Origin: Kosakonia oryzendophytica
GTDB lineage: Bacteria; Pseudomonadota; Gammaproteobacteria; Enterobacterales; Enterobacteriaceae
Direction of reading: 5' to 3'
DNA length: 64,000 bases
Assembly: GCF_900094925.1 (NCBI RefSeq)
Contig: NZ_FMAY01000014.1
Span: 71,556 to 135,555 of the forward strand
The first letter of the stretch is position 1. Each line of letters starts with the position of its first letter. The notes beneath the pieces are model-generated. The model did not search any database. It was not told the origin of the DNA and saw only the letters and a list, made by a program, of their open reading frames with translations. Positions 31,833 to 40,701 of the stretch are shown one piece after another. Made by a program: the position numbers and the translations under genes.

Positions 31833-32147
31833 ATGTTGACAGTAATTGCAGAAATCCGTACCCGTCCAGGGCAACATCATCGCCAGGCGGTGCTCGATCA
31901 GTTCGCGAAGATAGTGCCGGTGGTATTGCAGGAAGAGGGATGTCATGGCTATGCGCCGCTGGTGGATCACGCCGCGAACGTGAGCTTTCAAACCACCGCA
32001 CCGGACTCCATCATGATGGTGGAAGTGTGGGAAAGCGTGGCGCACCTTGAAGCCCATCTGCAAACGCCGCATATGAAAGCGTGGAGCGAAGCAGTAAAAG
32101 GCGATGTACTGGAAACCCATATCCGTATTCTGGAAGCGGGTCTCTGA
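31833..32147 (+). CDS. ygiN: YgiN, quinol monooxygenase
   Basis: This 104-residue protein of the ABM (antibiotic biosynthesis monooxygenase) fold oxidises menadiol to menadione in E. coli, reversing the MdaB reaction. ATG at 31833 gives the exact E. coli length and N-terminus (MLTVIAEIRTRPGQHHR); TAGGGAG lies upstream. In E. coli parE follows ygiN on the other strand; here about 20 kb of extra genes intervene. Confidence 0.95.
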   Translation: MLTVIAEIRTRPGQHHRQAVLDQFAKIVPVVLQEEGCHGYAPLVDHAANVSFQTTAPDSIMMVEVWESVAHLEAHLQTPHMKAWSEAVKGDVLETHIRILEAGL

Positions 32148-32158
32148 ACGTTGTCTTC

Positions 32159-32180
32159 CCCTCTCCCTGACGGGAGAGGG
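32159..32180. repeat. CCCTCTCCC/GGGAGAGGG palindrome after ygiN
   Basis: A perfect nine-base inverted repeat with a four-base loop lies 12 bases after the ygiN stop and ten before the 3' end of the next gene. It lacks a T-run. Similar CCCTCTCCC/GGGAGAGGG palindromes are common between enterobacterial genes and probably protect or end transcripts. It marks the left border of the accessory block. Confidence 0.6.
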
Positions 32181-32189
32181 ATGTGTTGC

Positions 32190-33380
32190 CTACCAGTACA
32201 GTTTCCAGCTTTGCGAAAACCGCGCCAGCGCCTCCACATAGAAATAATCCCCCCAGCTACTGCACTCATCCACCCCTTTATTGCTCGCCAGATGGTAAAC
32301 CGAATGCTTGAGTAGTCCGTTCGTGGCCTCGTTTTTTCCCGCCAGGTAGTGTTTACCTAACGATGACATGATCTGCATGGCCCACTGCTGGTAACGCGCG
32401 CGATCCGGGTCCGTCACTGGCAGGTGTTTGATCAGCTCCAGCAAACCGCACACGGCAATCGCGGCCGACGAAGAGTCCCGCAGCGCATCGGTACCCACCA
32501 GCGCCAAATCCCAATGGCAGACCGCATCGTCCGGTAAGCGGTTGAGAAAATAGTTAGCCAGCCGTTTCGATAGCGCCACCATCTCACGGTCGCCGGTATA
32601 AATGAAACTCAGCAGAAAACCATAGATCCCCCACGCCTGCCCGCGCGACCAGCATGAGTCATCCGCATAACCTTGCTGCGTATTGCCGTAGCGAGGCGCG
32701 CCGGTTTTTACATCCATATAGTAAGTATGGAAGGTGGATGCATCTTCGCGGATCAGGTATTTCGCCGCCTGCTTCACGTGGGCTACAGCCGCATCGGCAA
32801 AACGCCGATCCCCGGTTTGCTCCGTTGCCCAATAGAGCAGCGGCAGGTTCATGTTGCAGTCGATGATCATACGACCCGCCTGCTCCGGATCCGCGAGATC
32901 GCCCCACGCCTGGATGATCTGCGCCTTTTGGTGGAAGCGTTCCAACAGTGCTTCCGCCGCCAGCAATGCAAAACCCCGCGCGTCCCGGTTGCCGGTCAAC
33001 CGCCAGCCCGCCACGCAGGAGAGCGTGTATAAAAAGCCCAAATCGTGAGTGTTAGTATCATGACGCCCGGCGATGCGCGCGCCGAAAGAGCGCACATGCC
33101 GCTCCGCCAGCGCACGAAAGGGTTCCTCACCGCTCATCTCCCACGCCAGCCATAATTGCCCGGTCCAGAAACTGGTGGTCCACTCGATATTATCGGTTAA
33201 CGGATAATATCCCCGCACGCAGGTTTCAGCCGGGAACTTATCGCCGAATTCCGTTAAATGGCGGCGAATCAGTTCAAGGGTATGCGCCCGCGCCGTCTCC
33301 AGTTCATCTTTAAAGGTCTGCGCATCAATTTTGGTGCCGGGATAATCGCGTAACGTTTCCTCAACGAGGTTACTTAACAT
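32190..33380 (-). CDS. GH88-family unsaturated glucuronyl hydrolase
   Basis: This 396-residue protein has the (alpha/alpha)6 barrel pattern of unsaturated glucuronyl hydrolases. The two catalytic aspartates are inferred as Asp113 (THDLGFLYTLS) and Asp174 (IIDCNMNLPLL); their 61-residue separation equals that of Asp88 and Asp149 in the Bacillus enzyme. SRGQAWGIYGF and YADDSCWSRG are further family motifs. It removes the 4,5-unsaturated uronic acid that lyases leave at oligosaccharide ends. No signal peptide is seen, so it acts on imported oligosaccharides in the cytoplasm. Last gene of a three-gene unit. Confidence 0.88.
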   Translation of the reverse strand: MLSNLVEETLRDYPGTKIDAQTFKDELETARAHTLELIRRHLTEFGDKFPAETCVRGYYPLTDNIEWTTSFWTGQLWLAWEMSGEEPFRALAERHVRSFGARIAGRHDTNTHDLGFLYTLSCVAGWRLTGNRDARGFALLAAEALLERFHQKAQIIQAWGDLADPEQAGRMIIDCNMNLPLLYWATEQTGDRRFADAAVAHVKQAAKYLIREDASTFHTYYMDVKTGAPRYGNTQQGYADDSCWSRGQAWGIYGFLLSFIYTGDREMVALSKRLANYFLNRLPDDAVCHWDLALVGTDALRDSSSAAIAVCGLLELIKHLPVTDPDRARYQQWAMQIMSSLGKHYLAGKNEATNGLLKHSVYHLASNKGVDECSSWGDYFYVEALARFSQSWKLYW

Positions 33381-33419
33381 ATTTCGGTTCCTTCTTTTTA
33401 CAGATAATTAGCGCAGCCA

Positions 33420-34688
33420 TTAACGCGTCACATTATTGCGGGCAATATCCAGCGAACCGCTCTGCCGCCATTTGCTCTGGCACGCGGATAACGTAAACAG
33501 CGAGACAAGCGTAAACAGCAGCGCAATCCCGCCCATAATGATGTAGGTATTTTCAAAACCGATGCGGTCATACAAAATCCCGGCGGGTGAGGAAACCACC
33601 ACGTTGCCGACATACAGCATGGCCTGATAACCAAGTAAATACATGGTCGCATTCACGCGTTTATCAAAATGCTCAGCGATATATTTAAATACCGACACCA
33701 GCAGCAGGCAGATTTCCAGGCCGTACAGCGGTTTTAATACCGAAATCAGCAGATGCGATTCGCACAGCCCGGAGATGATTAACCGCGCCCCCACCACCAT
33801 GCCGACAATCAGCAACCCACGCTTAGCGCCAATAAAATTCACAAACAGCGGGATCACCATATACATCACGAACTCCATGCCGGACTGGACCGTTCCCAGA
33901 TAACCAAAGACGGCATTGCCCTGATGGACATCATCAAAGAAGGTCACAAAATAGCGGGAGAACTGCTGCTCGGCGATAAACATCATCCATGCCACACCGG
34001 CTACATACAGGCAGAACGCCCAGAATTTGCGGTTACGAAGCAGCACATAGACATCCGCCGGAACGATCTTCTCTTTGGTCAGCACCTCATTGGCATGGGC
34101 AGAGTGGACATTCACTTTCAGGCTTAACAACACCGCCAGCATCACCAGCGAAGCAACCGATCCCATCATAAAGTTATAGGCGGGCGAGAGATTAAACAGC
34201 AGGCCGGAAAACGAGGATGCCACCGCCCAGCCAAGCGACCCCCACATGCGAATCTGACCAAATTCCATACCGTTTAAACGGCTGTAGCGATCGGTATAAG
34301 ACTCGCAGGCGGCCACTCCCGCATACCAGGCAAAACTTAAATAGATTGCCCCGACAATAATTCCCAGCAACGTATTCGACATTAATAACGGCTGATAAAC
34401 ATAAATAAAAAACGGTGCCATTAATGCCGACATCAGCACCACAAAATAGAGCAGATATTTGCTCATACCGATTTTATCGAGGATATAGCCGTAAATCGGT
34501 TTCAGGATCACGGAGAAAATACCGTTCACGGCAAATACCGTACCAATGACCGTGCCGCTCAGGTTGGCTTTTTGTCCTAACCAGATAGCCAGCAGCCCAA
34601 TACTGGCCGACCAGGTAAAGAAATAGAGAAAGATAAATGTGCTGATTTTGTAATATTCAGTTTTAGGGTTGATGGCTGTCTTTTCCAT
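33420..34688 (-). CDS. MFS oligosaccharide transporter (LacY-like)
   Basis: This 422-residue protein has 12 hydrophobic segments and the start FLYFFTWSASIGLLAIWLGQ, which resembles the oligosaccharide:proton symporter group (LacY, RafB). The inter-helix motif KPIYGYILDKIG matches the MFS loop 2-3 signature. Between the DUF2264 gene and the glucuronyl hydrolase, it most likely imports unsaturated uronate-containing oligosaccharides, although this is inference from context. Gaps to the neighbours are 58 and 39 bases on the same strand. Confidence 0.85.
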   Translation of the reverse strand: MEKTAINPKTEYYKISTFIFLYFFTWSASIGLLAIWLGQKANLSGTVIGTVFAVNGIFSVILKPIYGYILDKIGMSKYLLYFVVLMSALMAPFFIYVYQPLLMSNTLLGIIVGAIYLSFAWYAGVAACESYTDRYSRLNGMEFGQIRMWGSLGWAVASSFSGLLFNLSPAYNFMMGSVASLVMLAVLLSLKVNVHSAHANEVLTKEKIVPADVYVLLRNRKFWAFCLYVAGVAWMMFIAEQQFSRYFVTFFDDVHQGNAVFGYLGTVQSGMEFVMYMVIPLFVNFIGAKRGLLIVGMVVGARLIISGLCESHLLISVLKPLYGLEICLLLVSVFKYIAEHFDKRVNATMYLLGYQAMLYVGNVVVSSPAGILYDRIGFENTYIIMGGIALLFTLVSLFTLSACQSKWRQSGSLDIARNNVTR

Positions 34689-34746
34689 ACTATCCTCGGC
34701 GAAAGCATGTAGGGTTCAGAGTTCGGCATCCGGTAATAACCGGGAA

Positions 34747-36570
34747 TTAAAAAGTAATGACGTGTTTTGCTTTTCCGGCCTGGTGAATAACCAGCGCCTG
34801 TTCTTCTCTGTGCAGTTGCGGTATGCAGGAATTAAATGCCCCTTCAGAGGCGGCGGCCTGTACCGCGCACGCCAGCCAGTGACGACCAGGGGGAATATCG
34901 CCCTGCAACACCGGGATCGCCGCGCAGGGAGCAAACATAATGCTGCTGTTTGGCGGTGTAACCACGCTCTCCGCCTGGCGCATAACGGTGCTTGCCAGCG
35001 GGAAAATGGCGCTGATGCCGTTTTCCGCCACCACCAGGCTTCCACCCTCTTCGCAACGATGCGCGGCTTTCAGCACCGCGAAACCACCCTCCACGCTCTG
35101 CAAATGGCGGGCGGAGTCAATACGGTGTACCCGCACGTGCCAGTCGCCATAGGGAATCAGCCAGGTGGCAATATGCACGTCATGCCACGGTGACCAGCGG
35201 GAGAAAATGGCCTGTTCGCTGACGACCACCTCGTCACATTCCCGGCGGCCGCGGAAATAGTTGTCACCGTCGCTGAGCAGCAACATGGAGTCGCAGGCGG
35301 CGTGTTTAATGCCATAACGCCCGCGTTCAATGGTGAAGCCAAACAGGCTTGAATAGGCAAATTTGGTGTATTTCGCCTCGGTGTTGACGTAATTGTTCAG
35401 CTCAAGCTGCCCGGAAGCGAGCATCCAGACATGCCGCGCGTGATCACTGTGCACCAGAATTTGCCCGGCGTGCGGCAGGGTTCGCTGCGCGGCCCGCTCC
35501 GGCAACGGTAATTCATCGGCCTGCCAGAACGGGTGCGCAGCGGGTAGCGCCAGAATGAGAAAGACCTTTAAGGCCCAGTACGGCGAACCCGGTGAGTTGT
35601 AGTCTTCGCACATCGCCAGGTTGGGGTAGGCAAAACCCAGTGTCAAAATGCCGTCACGGTCAAAAATCGGCTGCTTCTGCCACCAGCGCAGATGGCGCAA
35701 GATCACCCCTTTCACCACGCCAGCCGGGAAAACATCCAGCCCGGAGAACGCCACTGCACTCCAAAAAGCAACCATCGCAAAACGGTACGTCAGGCTGCGT
35801 CCATAGGGGACGCACTCCCCTTCCGCAGCCGACATTGAGATAAAATCCTGCGCAAACAGGCGCGCCCGTTCGCGGATAATGTCTGCCCGCACGGGGTCGT
35901 CATCGCCATTCAGCGTGGCGTAAACCAGGCCGTAAAAATGGAACGCCATCGGAATGTAGTAATCTTTCGGTCGGCCAGGACCATCGGAATACCAGCCATC
36001 ACCCAGGTAATAAGCGTCCATCATCGCAAAACGGCGTTCAATCGCCGCGGCATCCCAAGGGAGTCCCGCACGTTTAAAGCCCAGTTGCACCATGATGGCA
36101 AAGAAATGCCAGTTGCTATCGGGCATCTCAGCATCGGTAATCTGGTTAAGCCAGCGATGCAGGTTATGCACTTCGCGTTCGCTAAAGCTTGCGGTGAGTG
36201 CGTCGCCCAGTAGCGCCAGACCGAGGCCATAGGCAGCCATCTCCACCAGGCGTTGATCGTAAGGCCCGGTTTCCCCCCAGTAGCCCTCACTTTGCGGATC
36301 GGTGCCGCGCTTTATTGCCGCCAGGTATTTCGGGCTAAACGGTTCGGTATCGCCTCCCGCCATCAACGGGAACAGCCCCCATAATGCCCGCGACAATCCC
36401 TCCATCTCTGCAATATCGGTAGGGTAATGGGCGCTGGTCGCCCCCAGTGAAAAGCGGGATTCCCCCGCCGGGAACTGGCGATCCAGCGCGCTCAGCATCG
36501 TGTTCAGCGCGGCGACCACGTCGTCGCGGGATGACAATGGATTTGATGTTTTCACTTCCGCCGTCTGCAT
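34747..36570 (-). CDS. DUF2264 protein, likely glycan-active
   Basis: This 607-residue protein has an N-terminal half that is helix-rich and Trp/Tyr-rich, as in alpha/alpha-toroid glycan lyases and hydrolases (YWGETGPYDQRLVEMAAYGLG, then GWYSDGPGRPKDYYIPMAFHF as separate conserved blocks), and a C-terminal half of beta type. It belongs to the DUF2264 family by these features. No signal peptide is seen. The exact reaction is unknown. As first gene of a unit with an oligosaccharide importer and a GH88 enzyme, a role in cleaving or modifying acidic oligosaccharides is inferred. The AraC gene is divergent, 164 bases away. Confidence 0.8.
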   Translation of the reverse strand: MQTAEVKTSNPLSSRDDVVAALNTMLSALDRQFPAGESRFSLGATSAHYPTDIAEMEGLSRALWGLFPLMAGGDTEPFSPKYLAAIKRGTDPQSEGYWGETGPYDQRLVEMAAYGLGLALLGDALTASFSEREVHNLHRWLNQITDAEMPDSNWHFFAIMVQLGFKRAGLPWDAAAIERRFAMMDAYYLGDGWYSDGPGRPKDYYIPMAFHFYGLVYATLNGDDDPVRADIIRERARLFAQDFISMSAAEGECVPYGRSLTYRFAMVAFWSAVAFSGLDVFPAGVVKGVILRHLRWWQKQPIFDRDGILTLGFAYPNLAMCEDYNSPGSPYWALKVFLILALPAAHPFWQADELPLPERAAQRTLPHAGQILVHSDHARHVWMLASGQLELNNYVNTEAKYTKFAYSSLFGFTIERGRYGIKHAACDSMLLLSDGDNYFRGRRECDEVVVSEQAIFSRWSPWHDVHIATWLIPYGDWHVRVHRIDSARHLQSVEGGFAVLKAAHRCEEGGSLVVAENGISAIFPLASTVMRQAESVVTPPNSSIMFAPCAAIPVLQGDIPPGRHWLACAVQAAASEGAFNSCIPQLHREEQALVIHQAGKAKHVITF

Positions 36571-36734
36571 AGGTTGCTCTCCCTTGGGTGTGGCTGAAGG
36601 ATAGTGAATGCATGAGAAGGGGAAATGTTAGCTTTGTCACACCGCCTGAATTTGCCTGAAACCGCTATTGAGGAAATTTAAAACTGTGGTTTATAACTGG
36701 ATTCATTCGGGCAAAAATTGAGAACTGTTGCACT

Positions 36735-37595
36735 ATGAGTGACAACTGGCAGGCAGAGCGTCTTGAGCTGATCACCCTGAATGACACCATCGTGTCGTTC
36801 AGTCGGCTTTTCGCCAATACCGTGCGTTACCACCACTGGCATCAGTGTCTGGAAGTGTTGTACGTCGAAGAGGGTTTTGGCGTGGTGATTGTCGATAACC
36901 GCCAGTACACCATGCGCCCCGGTCGGCTGTTTTTCTTCCCGCCCTTTACCATTCATAAAGTGATGGTGGATGAGCAGGCACAGGATCGTTATCGCCGCAC
37001 CATCATTCATGTCGATCACCGTGCGGTGCTCAAACAGCTGCGCGATTTCCCGCATAACCACAGCCGTTTACAGCGTCTCTCGCTGCGTGGCGGCGCGGCG
37101 GTGGTGATGGACGCCGCCGATATTCACCCGCATATCGATCACCTGTTTAGCTGTTATGCCAGGCTTGCTGCCTGCGCCAGTCTGACGGGCGAGCAGGTCG
37201 CCTGCCTGCTGCTTAACCTGCTGGGCATGTTGCCGGAAGCCAACGAGGAGTTGCCGGAAGAGCGCAGCGGCATTGCCACGCCGGTAATGTTCTGGCTGGA
37301 AGAAAACTACCGGCAAAAATTCAGTCTCGACAGACTGGCTCAGGAGCTGGGCAAGTCCCGCAGTTATGTCTCGCGCCGTTTCCACTTCGAAACCGGTGAG
37401 CATATCCATCAATATCTGAACACCATCCGTCTGCGAAAAGCCTGTGATCACCTGCTGCACGGCGCACTCAGTATCCGCGAGATCGCCGATGACGTCGGTT
37501 TTTCCGATGTGACCTACTTTATCAGCGCGTTTAAGAAGGGCATCGGCGAAACGCCACTTCAGTACCGTAAAAATCATCCCACGGCGCAGCGCTGA
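36735..37595 (+). CDS. AraC-family regulator of the glycan module
   Basis: This 286-residue protein has an N-terminal cupin-like sensor domain (HHWHQCLEVLYVEEGFGVV, RPGRLFFFPPFTIHKV) and a C-terminal AraC DNA-binding domain (FSLDRLAQELGKSRSYVSRRFH; then IREIADDVGFSDVTYFISAFKK). It is divergent from the DUF2264-MFS-GH88 unit and is the obvious candidate for sensing its substrate. The 164-base gap must hold both promoters. The ligand is unknown, probably an (unsaturated) uronic-acid sugar. Confidence 0.88.
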   Translation: MSDNWQAERLELITLNDTIVSFSRLFANTVRYHHWHQCLEVLYVEEGFGVVIVDNRQYTMRPGRLFFFPPFTIHKVMVDEQAQDRYRRTIIHVDHRAVLKQLRDFPHNHSRLQRLSLRGGAAVVMDAADIHPHIDHLFSCYARLAACASLTGEQVACLLLNLLGMLPEANEELPEERSGIATPVMFWLEENYRQKFSLDRLAQELGKSRSYVSRRFHFETGEHIHQYLNTIRLRKACDHLLHGALSIREIADDVGFSDVTYFISAFKKGIGETPLQYRKNHPTAQR

Positions 37596-37656
37596 CTGTT
37601 GCCCCTGGCACGGTTTTGCTATGGTGATGCTCTGATAACTTCACCGGAAAAAGCAT

Positions 37657-38568
37657 ATGGAACGGCTGGATTGCGATCGCATGTTTGTGGCGGTAATGGA
37701 AACCGGCAGCTTTACCGGCGCGGCGCAACGCTGCGGCACCAGTCACGGTCAGGCCTCTAAGCTGATCTCCCGCCTGGAACATGAACTGGGGGTCAATCTA
37801 TTGCGCCGTAGCACACGCTCGCTCACCCCCACCGAGGTGGGACAGGCCTATTATGAGCGCATTCGCCAGTTACTGATCGATTATGACGCGCTCAATGACT
37901 CGGTACGCAACATTGCTAATGCCCCTTCCGGTCTGCTGCGCATCTCTGCGCCCGTCACCTTTGGCACGTCGCAACTGACGCCGCATCTGGTGGCGTTCGC
38001 CCGTCGTTATCCGGATATTGAGCTGGATGTCAGCTTTGCCGATCGGCTGGTCAGCGTGGTGGATGAAGGCTTTGATCTGGCATTACGCATCGGCAGCCTG
38101 ACGGACAGCAGCCTGGTCGCACGCCGTTTGTGTGCAATTCGCAACGTGGTGGTGGCATCGCCGGACTACCTGGCCCGCCACGGTGAACCGTCGCACTGGC
38201 AGCAACTCGACCAACACAGCCTGATTGTCGATACCAACTTTCGTGACCCCTGGCACTGGCCGTTTATTGATGCGCAACAGCAGCTACACGCCCAGCCCGT
38301 GCGCGGGCGCATGAAGTTCTCCAATGCCGAAGTCTGTCTTGAAGCAGCTTGCGCCGGGCTGGGCATTGCGCGGATACCGGTTTTTGTGGCCGGAAAAGCG
38401 CTGAAAGCCCAGCGTGTGAAACCGCTGCTGAGCGCCTATGAAGCGCCGCCATTGGCGCTGTTCGCTGTCTACCCTCCCGCCCGCTACCTGGCGCAGAAGT
38501 CCCGCGTGTTGATCGACTTTCTGGTGGAATCCTTCTCACCACAGCCCGTCTGGGAACAGGGGTGGTGA
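37657..38568 (+). CDS. LysR-family transcriptional regulator
   Basis: This 303-residue protein has an N-terminal winged helix-turn-helix (AVMETGSFTGAAQRCGTSHG, residues 11-30, then LISRLEHELGVNLLRRSTRSL) and a type-2 periplasmic-binding-like effector domain. It resembles the CrgA/YafC group that often controls redox or aromatic-compound genes. It reads in the same direction as doxX, the glutathione transferase and the esterase, with a 103-base gap that contains a near-perfect palindrome, so it probably regulates them rather than being in their operon. Confidence 0.88.
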   Translation: MERLDCDRMFVAVMETGSFTGAAQRCGTSHGQASKLISRLEHELGVNLLRRSTRSLTPTEVGQAYYERIRQLLIDYDALNDSVRNIANAPSGLLRISAPVTFGTSQLTPHLVAFARRYPDIELDVSFADRLVSVVDEGFDLALRIGSLTDSSLVARRLCAIRNVVVASPDYLARHGEPSHWQQLDQHSLIVDTNFRDPWHWPFIDAQQQLHAQPVRGRMKFSNAEVCLEAACAGLGIARIPVFVAGKALKAQRVKPLLSAYEAPPLALFAVYPPARYLAQKSRVLIDFLVESFSPQPVWEQGW

Positions 38569-38570
38569 TA

Positions 38571-38587
38571 ATTTCCATATTGGAAAT
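38571..38587 (+). promoter_or_regulatory. Palindromic operator candidate before doxX
   Basis: ATTTCCATATTGGAAAT is a perfect palindrome (seven-base arms, three-base centre) just after the LysR-family gene. A half copy ATGGAAA occurs at 38620-38626. The layout suits a LysR-type or tetrameric repressor site controlling the 38672-40667 genes. Inference only. Confidence 0.55.
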
Positions 38588-38671
38588 AAACATACCTGTT
38601 CTGAGCGGATAATCATTGATATGGAAAGACTATACACTCCCCTCATCAACTGACCTGAGAGGAAGACCACC

Positions 38672-39079
38672 ATGTTCGATCAACGCACGACCCCGTATGC
38701 TGCTCTGCTGATGCGCCTGGCGCTGGGTATTCTGTTTCTGGCGCATTTCAGCCTGAAATTTTTCGCGTTTACCCCGGCGGGCACGGCAAAATTCTTTGCG
38801 TCTCTGGGACTGCCAGGCTGGCTGGCCTACATCACGATGACTGTTGAACTGCTGGGAGCAATTGCCCTGATCCTCGGTGTCTACACCCGCATTGTGGCGA
38901 TTGTGCTGATTCCTATCCTGCTTGGCGCTATTTTTACCGTACACGGTCCGGCGGGCTTCTTCTTCACAAACCCGAACGGTGGCTGGGAATTCCCGGCATT
39001 CTGGATCGTGGGTCTGCTGGTGCTGGCGTTAACCGGCGACGGTAAATTCGCACTGAAGCCCACCACACGACAGAGTTAA
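38672..39079 (+). CDS. DoxX-family membrane protein
   Basis: This 135-residue protein has four hydrophobic segments, typical of DoxX (residues about 10-28, 48-70, 72-90 and 105-123). DoxX proteins associate with thiol and quinone redox enzymes. Its pairing with a Xi-class glutathione transferase mirrors the yqjF-yqjG gene pair of E. coli. It begins 103 bases after the LysR gene and is followed by the glutathione transferase gene after ten bases. The function is unknown beyond this link. Confidence 0.87.
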   Translation: MFDQRTTPYAALLMRLALGILFLAHFSLKFFAFTPAGTAKFFASLGLPGWLAYITMTVELLGAIALILGVYTRIVAIVLIPILLGAIFTVHGPAGFFFTNPNGGWEFPAFWIVGLLVLALTGDGKFALKPTTRQS

Positions 39080-39089
39080 CGGAGTTTAT

Positions 39090-40046
39090 ATGCTGATTGA
39101 GGGTAAATGGACAGCGGACTGGCATCCGGTACAGTCTACCGACGAGAAAGGTGGCTTTGTGCGCCAGACCTCCAGCTTTCGCCACTGGGTCACACCGGAC
39201 GGGTCGGCTGGCGTCACCGGCGATGGTGGTTTTCAGGCCGAACCGGACCGTTATCACCTGTATGTGGCGCTGATCTGCCCGTGGGCGTCCCGTACGTTGA
39301 TTGCGCGCAAACTGAAAGGGCTGGAAGCGGTCATCAGCGTGTCCGTGGTCGAACCCTGGCTGCTGGCCGAAGGCTGGCATTTTGGTGATTACCCCGGCGC
39401 TCATCGCGATACGCTCAATCAGGCGGAGTGGTTGCATCAACTTTACACCCGCGCCGACGCCCGATTTACCGGGCGCGCAACGGTGCCGGTGCTGTGGGAC
39501 AAGAAAACCCACACCATCGTGAATAACGAGTCGGCCGATATTGTGCGCATGTTTAACAGTGGCTTTGGCGAGCTGGCAAACCAGACGCTCGATCTCTATC
39601 CGTTACCTCTGCGCGATGAGATCGACCGCCTGAACGCAGAGATCTACCCGAATCTCAACAATGGGGTTTATCGCGCCGGTTTTGCCACCACGCAGGTCAG
39701 TTATGAAGAAGCGGTCAGCGATGTGTTTACGCAACTGGATAAACTGGAAAGCCACCTTGCGCAGCGCACGTTTCTTTGCGGCGACCAGTTAACGGAAGCG
39801 GATATTCGCCTGTTCGTGACGCTGGTGCGCTTTGATGCCGCTTATCACGGGCTGTTTAAATGCAACCTGCGCAAACTCGCAGAATATCCCCATCTGGACC
39901 GCTATCTGCGCCAGATGCTGGCCTACCCCGGCATTCGCGAGACGGTAAATATCGATCACATTAAGCAGGGCTATTACTCCATCAAAGCCCTCAACCCTAA
40001 CGGCATTGTCCCGCAGGGGCCGGATTTGAGCGCTTATGGGCTCTGA
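39090..40046 (+). CDS. Xi-class glutathione S-transferase (glutathionyl-hydroquinone reductase)
   Basis: This 318-residue protein has the YqjG/EcmB architecture: an N-terminal extension, a thioredoxin-like domain with Cys63 in the diagnostic CPWA motif, and a helical C-terminal domain from about residue 170. Xi-class enzymes remove glutathione from glutathionyl-hydroquinones. It is a paralogue of, rather than identical to, E. coli YqjG. It is flanked closely by doxX and an esterase, which suggests a small detoxification operon under the LysR regulator. Confidence 0.9.
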   Translation: MLIEGKWTADWHPVQSTDEKGGFVRQTSSFRHWVTPDGSAGVTGDGGFQAEPDRYHLYVALICPWASRTLIARKLKGLEAVISVSVVEPWLLAEGWHFGDYPGAHRDTLNQAEWLHQLYTRADARFTGRATVPVLWDKKTHTIVNNESADIVRMFNSGFGELANQTLDLYPLPLRDEIDRLNAEIYPNLNNGVYRAGFATTQVSYEEAVSDVFTQLDKLESHLAQRTFLCGDQLTEADIRLFVTLVRFDAAYHGLFKCNLRKLAEYPHLDRYLRQMLAYPGIRETVNIDHIKQGYYSIKALNPNGIVPQGPDLSAYGL

Positions 40047-40055
40047 CAGGACGCG

Positions 40056-40667
40056 ATGATGAAAAAAATGATTGTGCTGTTACACGGTGTTGGCAGCCGC
40101 GGAGACGACTTGCGCGGCCTGGGGAAATACTGGTCGCAGACGCTGGGCGATGTGCTGGTGGCTTCGCCAGACGGGCCGTCGCACTTTGATATGGGACCGG
40201 GTTTCCAGTGGTTTAGCGTTAACGGCATCACCGAAGAAACGCGTGCCGGACGTATTGCGGATGCGCGCGCGGCATTCAATGCCACGATCAACGGGTTGCT
40301 CGAAAAGCATGATGTACAGCCAGGCAGAGACAAGCTGGTGCTGGCGGGCTTCTCTCAGGGAGCCATTATGTCGCTGGACGCGCTGGTTAATGGTCAATGG
40401 CCGCTGGCGGCGGTGGTCGCCTTTTCCGGTCGTCTCGCCTCCCCCCGGCCGTGGCAGCCTGCAAGCAATACACCGGTGTTACTGGTACACGGGATGAGCG
40501 ATCCGGTGATCACCTGGAAAGAGAGTGAGCGCGCCGCCGCAGCCCTTGGGGACGCGGGTATCAATGCCGATACGTATTTTGAACCCGGCGTGCCGCATAC
40601 CCTTACCGCCAATGGCGCGATGAAAGCCGCCAGTTTCCTGCAACCCCTGCTTAACCGTGTAGATTAA
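40056..40667 (+). CDS. Alpha/beta hydrolase, phospholipase/carboxylesterase family
   Basis: This 203-residue serine hydrolase has the triad Ser100 (GFSQGA), Asp149 (HGMSDPVI) and His181 (GVPHT), and the oxyanion-type LLHGVGSRGDD start. It is similar in size and motifs to E. coli YpfH and bacterial carboxylesterases. The substrate is unknown. It follows the glutathione transferase gene by nine bases and is last in that unit, ending before a terminator shared with hutF. Start codons ATGATG at 40056 and 40059 are both possible. Confidence 0.87.
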   Translation: MMKKMIVLLHGVGSRGDDLRGLGKYWSQTLGDVLVASPDGPSHFDMGPGFQWFSVNGITEETRAGRIADARAAFNATINGLLEKHDVQPGRDKLVLAGFSQGAIMSLDALVNGQWPLAAVVAFSGRLASPRPWQPASNTPVLLVHGMSDPVITWKESERAAAALGDAGINADTYFEPGVPHTLTANGAMKAASFLQPLLNRVD

Positions 40668-40675
40668 CGCGTGAC

Positions 40676-40701
40676 GGGATGCCGGACCGGCATCCCTGTT
40701 T
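40676..40701. terminator. Terminator between the esterase gene and hutF
   Basis: GGGATGCCG and CGGCATCCC form a nine-base stem with a GAC loop followed by TGTTT. It separates the convergent esterase and hutF genes. Confidence 0.8.
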
